Made by a program: the position numbers and the translations under genes | Shown: piece after piece, positions 59,701 to 64,000 of the stretch | Numbering within the stretch: position 1 is the stretch's first letter | Layout: every line of letters starts with the position of its first letter | Notes under the pieces: model-generated | What the model was told of the DNA's origin: nothing | Seen by the model: only the letters and a program-made list of their open reading frames with translations | Database searches by the model: none | From: Aristolochia californica | Lineage: Eukaryota > Streptophyta > Magnoliopsida > Piperales > Aristolochiaceae | Assembly: GCA_029961685.1 (NCBI GenBank) | Contig: JARWKL010000003.1 | Coordinates: forward strand, 11,193,657-11,257,656 | Reading direction: 5' to 3' | Length of the DNA: 64,000 nucleotides

Positions 59701-62212
59701 CATCTACAAAAATAAAAAACTACCAAGAATAAGTGATGTTAGGGACTTGAACTGGCCCCTATACATCGGAAGGAACAAAAGAAAAAGGATGAGAACTTAT
59801 TCTTTAAAACCTAGGAGAAAAGGTACTTCTATGGTGCTTTCTTAATTCACAAGAATCACAAGGTAAACTAGAGACGGTCTTGAGAGAGTGAACTAGAATG
59901 TGTATAACAGGTTATGATGAATGACCTAGCATGTTGTGCCACTAGATTTCTTGTTGAATTGAGGGGGCGACTACCTAAATCACCTTCTTGTTTAAGTAAT
60001 AAAGTCCACCTCTTTCATAGCCTCCACCAATCACCCATTTGGTATTCCTATCTTAGAAAATACAGTAGATATGAAAAAGGATACTGTGCAATCAATTGTT
60101 TTAGTTATTTGACTAATGGATATAATACTTAAAGGAAATTGAGGGACAAAAAGAACACCATTTAAAGGTAAAGATGAAGAGGAGAGGAAGAACCTATACC
60201 TTAAACATGTGTTTTTGAGCCATTAGCAATGGAAACAAATTTTTAGAGTAGGACAAGGGGATAAAGAGGAAAGATTACCTTTTTCCCAGTCAAGTAGTCA
60301 AAGGCTCCTGGGTTAATAATCCAAGGTGATGAACTAGAACAGGAAAGCAGAGAGGTAGTACTTATTGTGGCATGATTGTTGAATAGGCACTTAGAGGTGT
60401 GGCAAACATACTTTTAAGTCTTTGGGGCATCTCATAGTCTTCTTCAGTGAAATTCTTATAGGCTGGAATTGTTGTAGGCTTAATTTTTTTGACTCAGGAG
60501 TAGTCACAAATTGATGAGCATTAGTTGGTTTTCCATGTAGGTTATAGCATCAATCTACTATACAAATAGTAAGTGCAGCTACAAGTGTTGGAAGATCACT
60601 CACATTACAGCCTCTACCAAAAGTACGTTGTCCTCTACCTTGTCCTACCTCGACCGCAGCCAGTGTTGTGTTGTCCTCTACCTAGAGATATCATAGCTGA
60701 TGTATCTTGGGGGCCGGAACTAGGCTCAATAAGCTTGGCTGGAATATGAAGCATGGTGGCACAAATGTCATCAAAACATGGCTTTGAGAGCAGAACTGAA
60801 AATTTGAGACTTAGCCAATCAAGATATGGTTGTAGGTGGGCAAGGCAGATTGCTCCTACCGAGTCTTCTCTCTACTTCTCTTGAATTGCTATGTCAGTAG
60901 AGTATGGTTTGGTCAGCTTCCACTCTTATAAGAATCTTCTAGACAGAGTAAAGTGCTCATTGAGATTGTCTTCTTACTTGGTGGTATACATGGCCTGAAA
61001 AACATCATAAAGTCTCTAAAGACTATTGGTACTTGCATGAAGTTTAACACAATTACCCCTTTTGACTTTAGTGGTTTATAAGTGACAACAATGTTAGCCA
61101 CTGATCCTTCCATACTGTTGATGAGCCAATTGATAATCACCGTATCCTCCTTCAGCCACTTCTTTTAGCTGTTATCTTATCCATCAATCAAATGTGGTGG
61201 TTTTGTAAGATGATCAGAGAGATAATTGTCCTTCAAGGGAATAGTTGTGACCTTGAGGAAGTCCTGTTTCCCAAAGTCATGAGAAGAGAGCCCCTCCGCC
61301 ATGTTGAAACAACTACTCTGGTTTCAATAAGTTATAAAAAAGAACTTTATTGGTTTAAACAACAACTCTGGTTCCCAAGGTATATTAGAGAAGAATTCTG
61401 GTTTTAATAACTGGCAGATGTAGCCACTGTACCAGCTGAAGTTAAGTGGAAGATTACCAGTTAAAAGGAAGATAAAGTATTGAAAAAACAGAAGTTAAAG
61501 AGATTACTAGTTGATAAGGACCTTGGGTGTAGGAAGAAAAACAACCTGGAATTAGGATAAGTGCAGCAGCCTATTAACGCTAGAAGGCAGAGAGGACGGT
61601 CAGGCAGAATTTATGAAAAACCAAATCAATAACAAATTCTTCACGATGGCAAGACATATTATGCAGTCAAATATAAAAAGCAAGCTCGGAAGGAAGGGTA
61701 CAAGGAGCAAGAGCATGGCCAAACAGAATATACCAAGCCAAACCCCTCCTCAATAAGCAGCATCATATCTATCAACTATTTCGCCTGAAAAATGCCGGAT
61801 CTAATAAAGTGCATAGATTGCGAGGGAATAAAGCAAGTCCATTAATTCCACGTACCCACCAAACATCTCAAACTGAGACTAGTGCACGTGAATCGTATTG
61901 TTGAACAAATAGAAAAACAAAAATATCAGTTTCTTAGAGAAAGCAACCTCAGAGGTACGAATCCAGAAGAAAGTAAAGTAAGACCAAAGAGAGTACGGAT
62001 AAGAAACACACCGGATCATCGGGAAGAGCATTCCCATCATTAAACGCATCATCGACACCAATCTCAGACTCAGGATGGTAGATGGAAGAGACGGATTCAA
62101 ATATCTCGGGAGGAAGGGGAAGATTTCTGGAGACGAGATTGAGGGCACCGATCAATGTCTTGGTCTTCTGCAAATTGTCAAGAGAAGGAGGGCTCTCGAG
62201 CTTGGCGACCAT
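32788..62212 (-). CDS. CHR12: SWI/SNF2 chromatin-remodelling ATPase, CHR12/CHR23 (MINU) type
   Basis: Twelve minus-strand exons form one 1123-aa frame: 62212-62012, 49622-49466, 48818-48754, 47147-46953, 45921-45709, 45282-44887, 44598-44339, 44236-44021, 43874-43667, 43526-43373, 34509-33907, 33491-32788; they total 3372 bp. Exon 1 ([19 protein letters not shown]) is typical of the CHR12/CHR23 N-terminus. An HSA-like charged helical region lies in exons 4-6. The ATPase core has the nucleotide-binding motif ADEMGLGKT (about residues 446-454), DEGH (about 550-553), [10 protein letters not shown], and in exon 11 the helicase-C motifs ([37 protein letters not shown]). A SnAC-like segment ([13 protein letters not shown]) follows, then a charged tail. 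There is no bromodomain, unlike BRM. Arabidopsis CHR12 and CHR23 control growth arrest under stress and meristem maintenance. Introns 1 and 10 are 12.4 and 8.9 kb and full of retroelements; the coding frame is intact. Confidence 0.95.
35150..36930 (+). mobile_element. LINE 3' fragment (end of RT, zinc finger, RNase H remnants)
   Basis: Pieces such as [14 protein letters not shown] and KIEALGRK (end of the RT domain), [11 protein letters not shown], and [19 protein letters not shown] (zinc-finger-RVT) appear in the order of a plant LINE ORF2, with stops and shifts. [13 protein letters not shown] RNase H start is near 36510. The end TTTAATGAAAT near 36930 resembles a LINE 3'UTR and is cut by the copia LTR at 36935. 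Antisense to CHR12. Confidence 0.75.
39386..40349 (+). mobile_element. LTR copy C of the palindrome-rich family, nested in copia F
   Basis: It begins within the family's first half (GGACATAAGCATGATCGATCA, equivalent to about 12240 in copy A), shares the GATC-palindrome block, ACTAGTTTGGCTTGAAGAA and later blocks, and ends GGGCCAACA at 40349. It separates the two parts of the copia F integrase (ESGCH before, HTWVF after). About 300 bp of LTR start are missing and no target duplication is seen, so it is a truncated solo-like LTR. Confidence 0.8.
40300..40324 (+). repeat. Poly-C tract in LTR copy C
   Basis: CCCCCACCC then an unbroken C run, directly before CTCTTGAGAAGG near the LTR end. Same position as the tract in copy B. 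Confidence 0.85.
42326..42351 (-). mobile_element. 26-bp poly-T micro-insertion with 14-bp target duplication
   Basis: Between two perfect copies of AAACTATGGTTGTT (42312-42325, 42352-42365) lies a T-run followed by AAATGATGCTG. On the minus strand this reads as a short stub plus poly(A), as expected for an extremely 5'-truncated LINE-type retroinsertion. It disrupts the copia F RNase H remnant. Confidence 0.75.
43084..43106 (-). mobile_element. 23-bp poly-T micro-insertion with 18-bp target duplication
   Basis: Two perfect copies of AATAAAGGAATCTCCACT (43066-43083 and 43107-43124) flank a run of 13 T and GAAATGAAGT. On the minus strand this is ACTTCATTTC plus poly(A). Long perfect flanks plus a poly(A) tail point to target-primed reverse transcription that stopped almost at once. 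Confidence 0.8.
43207..43233 (+). repeat. (CT)n microsatellite in CHR12 intron 10
   Basis: An uninterrupted CT run about 140 bp from exon 10, on the far side from the copia. Simple repeat. Confidence 0.9.
46069..46427 (-). mobile_element. Second TRIM-like element, minus strand, in CHR12 intron 4
   Basis: Two direct repeats of about 117 bp (46069-46188 and about 46310-46427) share ATTGAGCC, CTTATAAACCAACTA and the region after. On the minus strand the repeat starts TGTTAG or TGCTGC. A purine tract (ATGAGGAG, 46189-46196) precedes the left copy, and an iMet-like primer site (plus-strand GCTCTGATATC, 46296-46306) adjoins the right copy. The internal part is about 120 bp with no coding. Flanks GATTA and GATTT could be a decayed 5-bp duplication. 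Same orientation as CHR12. Confidence 0.75.
46889..46910 (+). repeat. (GA)n microsatellite in CHR12 intron 4
   Basis: On the CHR12 strand this is a CT run 42 bp downstream of the exon 4 donor (exon ends at 46953). Confidence 0.85.
47148..48753 (-). other. CHR12 intron 3 (1.6 kb)
   Basis: Plain AT-rich intron between exons 3 and 4. No repeat boundary or coding segment was recognised. Confidence 0.7.
50290..50560 (-). mobile_element. 3' LTR of copia G
   Basis: On the minus strand the LTR starts TGTTAGAGACTAAAAAG at 50560, preceded by the polypurine tract GAGGGGAG (50561-50568). A TATA box (GCTATAAATAAAGAG, near 50462-50476) and a pyrimidine-rich 3' part follow. The far end near 50290 is approximate. 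Because it lies in sense within CHR12 intron 1, its promoter and poly(A) signals face the same way as the gene. Confidence 0.75.
52381..54727 (+). pseudogene. LINE ORF1 (gag-like, DUF4283-type), frameshifted
   Basis: Start codons are at 52381 and 52414 ([16 protein letters not shown]). The coding then passes through three frames: about 52381-53034, 52900-53290 and 53240-53671, and finally 53741-54727. The segment [18 protein letters not shown] has the look of the DUF4283 gag domain of plant LINEs. The last 320 residues are serine/lysine-rich and disordered. A 20-bp tandem duplication (AAAATTGCGTGGATGGCACC, 53232-53271) shifts the frame. ORF1 proteins bind element RNA; this copy should not be functional. 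Confidence 0.75.
53232..53271 (+). repeat. 20-bp tandem duplication in LINE ORF1
   Basis: Two adjacent perfect copies of a 20-bp unit. The net change (20 bp, not a multiple of three) shifts the reading frame exactly at the switch between two ORF1 reading segments. Confidence 0.9.
54839..58953 (+). pseudogene. LINE ORF2: endonuclease, reverse transcriptase, zinc finger, RNase H
   Basis: An open frame of 948 codons runs from ATG 54839 to 57685. The AP endonuclease is at residues 1-230 ([31 protein letters not shown]). RT spans about 480-760 ([48 protein letters not shown], and YADD at about 685-688). A frameshift near 57540-57600 moves the reading to a second frame that opens [16 protein letters not shown] and has the zinc finger ([20 protein letters not shown]). 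A TAA at 58192-58194 interrupts it, and the same frame continues to an RNase H domain ([33 protein letters not shown]) ending at 58953. RNase H after the RT is known in plant L1 LINEs. Two lesions make it inactive as it stands, though all RT motifs are intact. Confidence 0.93.
58985..58998 (+). other. Poly(A) tail of the LINE
   Basis: An A-run about 14 bases long directly abuts the right target duplication. Part of the AA may belong to the duplicated target. Confidence 0.9.
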
Positions 62213-62913
62213 GGCGCCAAGGCAACGGCTATTCGAAATTTAGAAAATCCAGTTAAGAAACGGTTTATTTTGGTTCTGTTTCCCCTTCGGCTTTCAAAAT
62301 ACTGGCGAGTCCTGTCATACGGTAGGCGCCTTTCTCCCCTTTTCTTTCACTCCGCCAAAAACCCTCTCTCACTTTTCTCTCTCCCAACGAATCTAAAGCC
62401 TTTCGTCTAATGATAAAAAAACTCAAAAACGAAAGAATATATTAAGTGCCGATATGTAGTCCGCGAGCTACGGTATCTCAGTTCCCTCCTTCCTGAAGAG
62501 CAACTGGCTACGTCCCATGGTTCCGTAGACTTTAGCCAAACATAGCGGTCGATACTCGGGAATATGGCACTAGGGTGCACCGTGCACCTAACGAAGATGA
62601 AGAAACGTAGGCTCTTGTAGGCTCTCCACCATCTCCCCCATCGTTCCATATTGCCTATGGAGTGCGACCTTCGAGTAATTAGTTAGTGGGTTGAGGTCTC
62701 TTGTTTATTAGCAAAATTAACCATGCAAATTGTTCCACCAACTAAGGATGATCATGCACCACATATGGAACCCAAAAAAAAACCATTTGATATTGATTCA
62801 ATGGTCCATTAGTTGAATAGAAAGAACCATCGGGTTTATCTTGCTCCCCATGTTGATTGAATGTAGATTTAAGTGAAAAATCCAATTATTTGTATACCAT
62901 TGACTTGAACTAA
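62213..62913 (-). promoter_or_regulatory. CHR12: 5'UTR and promoter region of the CHR12-like gene
   Basis: This lies upstream of the ATG at 62212 on the minus strand. Positions 62213-62400 are pyrimidine-rich on the gene strand's complement and fit a 5'UTR; 62440-62660 is GC-richer. No clear TATA box was found on the minus strand. A MITE begins at 62914. Confidence 0.5.
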
Positions 62914-63111
62914 GGGTCTATTTGGAAACCCTAGAAAAGAAAATGAAAATTTGACTATTATTATTTTCAAAAATAATTAGTGAAAATGAGATAATGATCA
63001 AATTCTCATATTCACTAACTATTTTGGGAAATAATAATGGTTAAATTCTTATTTTCTTTATTTTTTTTATTTTTTTTATTTTTTATTTTCCATGGGGTTC
63101 CAAACATACCC
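62914..63111. mobile_element. PIF/Harbinger-type MITE (198 bp)
   Basis: Terminal inverted repeats GGGTCTATTTGGAAACCC (left) and, reversed, GGGTATGTTTGGAACCCC (right) are flanked by the 3-bp duplication TAA (62911-62913 and 63112-63114), as expected for Harbinger/Tourist elements. The interior is also inverted (TTGACTATTATTATTTTC against AAATAATAATGGTTAAAT), so the whole element can fold into a long hairpin. It sits about 700 bp upstream of the CHR12 start. Confidence 0.88.
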
Positions 63112-63114
63112 TAA

Positions 63115-64000
63115 AAGAAAGAGTCAAAATGAGCAATTGGTTAATGCACTTTGTAAAATAGATCGCTCAAGGAAAATGAAGAAGTGAGACTGAATTGTTT
63201 TTTGTTTGTATACTTCTGTAGAAAGTGTAGTCGAGTATAATTTTCTATATTAGGGTGATTATAAGAAAGTATAAGAGAAACTCATTCATAAGATCGATTT
63301 ATACTAAATAGTAATAATAGGGCCATGCACATTTGATACCTTTTTTAGAAAATAATTTTTTTATTTACATTTTAAATGTTTTGCAACAATTTTCCTACCA
63401 GACCTCAAAAAAATCTTAAAACCTCATTGAAGAAAATCAAAATACAAAATAAAATAGGAAAACTTACACCTTATTTGGAGAGAAAGCTAGTCCCAAAGTG
63501 TCCCAAATTTGGACCTTGGATGAACTAACAATGCCAAGAAAAATGCAAGAGTTTAAATGATTTGGTTGAAAGGTTGAGTTATTTTTTACTGTATATTGTG
63601 ATTGTAGTGTTGATTTTGAGGAGGACGTGGACATGCAAAAAAGTACTCAAATGGAATCTATAGTACAATTGGCAAGAACATTGTATTTTTTAGATGTATT
63701 AGCAATTTAGATGTGGCAAAATTATTAATTATTATATTTTAATAAAATTAAATGTTTTTGGTTGTATTTTGCATGTACAACTGTAGGTTTTTATATTAAA
63801 TATTTAATTGAGTTATATTTGTGTTATTTTTATTTTTATTATTATGTTATTTACGTAGTACGTTGGATAATGAATAGTTTAAGAGATGGAATTTAAACAC
63901 TATAAAAATAATAACTATTTTGATACTATAAAAGTAAGCATTGGTATAATTATTTTACTTTTTATATATTTAATCAATAAATTAATATTATTTTGATATT
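63115..64000. other. AT-rich right-edge sequence without recognised genes
   Basis: AT-rich throughout, with poly-T and TATTATTT stretches. No ORF or repeat boundary worth calling was seen. Confidence 0.6.

Larger units (their letters stand above)
50561..61302 (-). pseudogene. Copia G gag-pol remnants, split by a LINE
   Basis: Read on the minus strand from 61302: gag ([43 protein letters not shown]), integrase region at 59000-59500 (including DVTFFQ.YLF), the integrase-RT linker ([16 protein letters not shown], reading straight through the LINE target site), RT ([20 protein letters not shown], 51401-51500), and RNase H ([33 protein letters not shown], 50600). Stops and shifts break it. No matching 5' LTR or clean primer site is found upstream of the gag start. 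Confidence 0.8.
49623..62011 (-). other. CHR12 intron 1 (12.4 kb)
   Basis: The donor is GATCCG|GTGTGT after exon 1 (62012) and the acceptor is TGTAG|GGAGG before exon 2 (49622). The frame is kept across it (DDP then GGHVAEGEG). It contains copia G in the CHR12 sense orientation, split by a plus-strand LINE, and plain sequence at 49623-50290 and 61560-62011. Confidence 0.85.

Noticed and set aside
61879..62148. Overlapping frames next to CHR12 exon 1 as a separate small gene
   Set aside because: The frame opening at 62212 matches the CHR12/CHR23 N-terminus and its donor phase fits exon 2 exactly, so it is exon 1 of that gene.
62407..62649. 80-codon minus-strand ORF upstream of CHR12
   Set aside because: No domain or family resemblance and it lies in the promoter/5'UTR zone; could at most be a chance uORF.

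Overview
This is a 64-kb piece of a plant (eudicot-type) nuclear genome. It has intron-rich genes with GT-AG introns, (CT)n microsatellites, Ty1/copia retrotransposons primed by initiator-Met tRNA, plant L1-type LINEs with an RNase H domain, and MITEs. The TE-swollen introns suggest a woody, grapevine-like eudicot, but the species cannot be fixed from the sequence. No prokaryotic-style operon, CRISPR array or organellar segment is present.

Gene layout. (1) 621-3175, minus strand: the 5' part of a secreted malectin-like/LRR gene that appears to run off the left edge. (2) 4421-10892, plus: a complete 19-exon ARM-repeat/BTB gene of the ARIA/ABAP1 type (711 aa), divergent from gene 1 across about 1.2 kb. 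(3) 30018-31670, plus: an intronless RanGAP CDS (550 aa, WPP + LRR + acidic tail), with a likely leader exon ending at 22750 and so a 7.3-kb 5'UTR intron. (4) 32788-62212, minus, convergent with RanGAP: a SWI/SNF ATPase of the CHR12/CHR23 (MINU) type. I could assemble 12 exons into a continuous 1123-aa frame over 29.4 kb; introns 1 (12.4 kb) and 10 (8.9 kb) are packed with retrotransposons. The four genes act separately: cell-surface recognition, a nuclear ABA/cell-cycle adaptor, Ran GTPase cycling, and chromatin remodelling.

Mobile DNA. 11.9-22.2 kb is a graveyard of copia fragments: two tandem LTR-gag units whose LTRs are crowded with GATTGATCGATCAATC-like palindromes, one carrying a 329-bp TRIM with an exact 5-bp target duplication; a second copia with a triplicated GAG-pre-integrase segment; and a hAT-type MITE. 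The RanGAP leader intron holds a decayed LINE. CHR12 intron 10 holds a LINE tail, a copia and a nested solo-like LTR. CHR12 intron 4 holds a second TRIM on the minus strand. CHR12 intron 1 holds a sense-oriented copia split by a nearly intact 6.6-kb LINE (52372-58996) with 13-bp target duplications. A Harbinger-type MITE sits upstream of CHR12.

The most distinctive items are the palindrome-rich LTR family with its poly-C tract, the two TRIMs, two tiny poly-T insertions flanked by 18- and 14-bp duplications, the tandem triplication, and microsatellites that touch splice sites.
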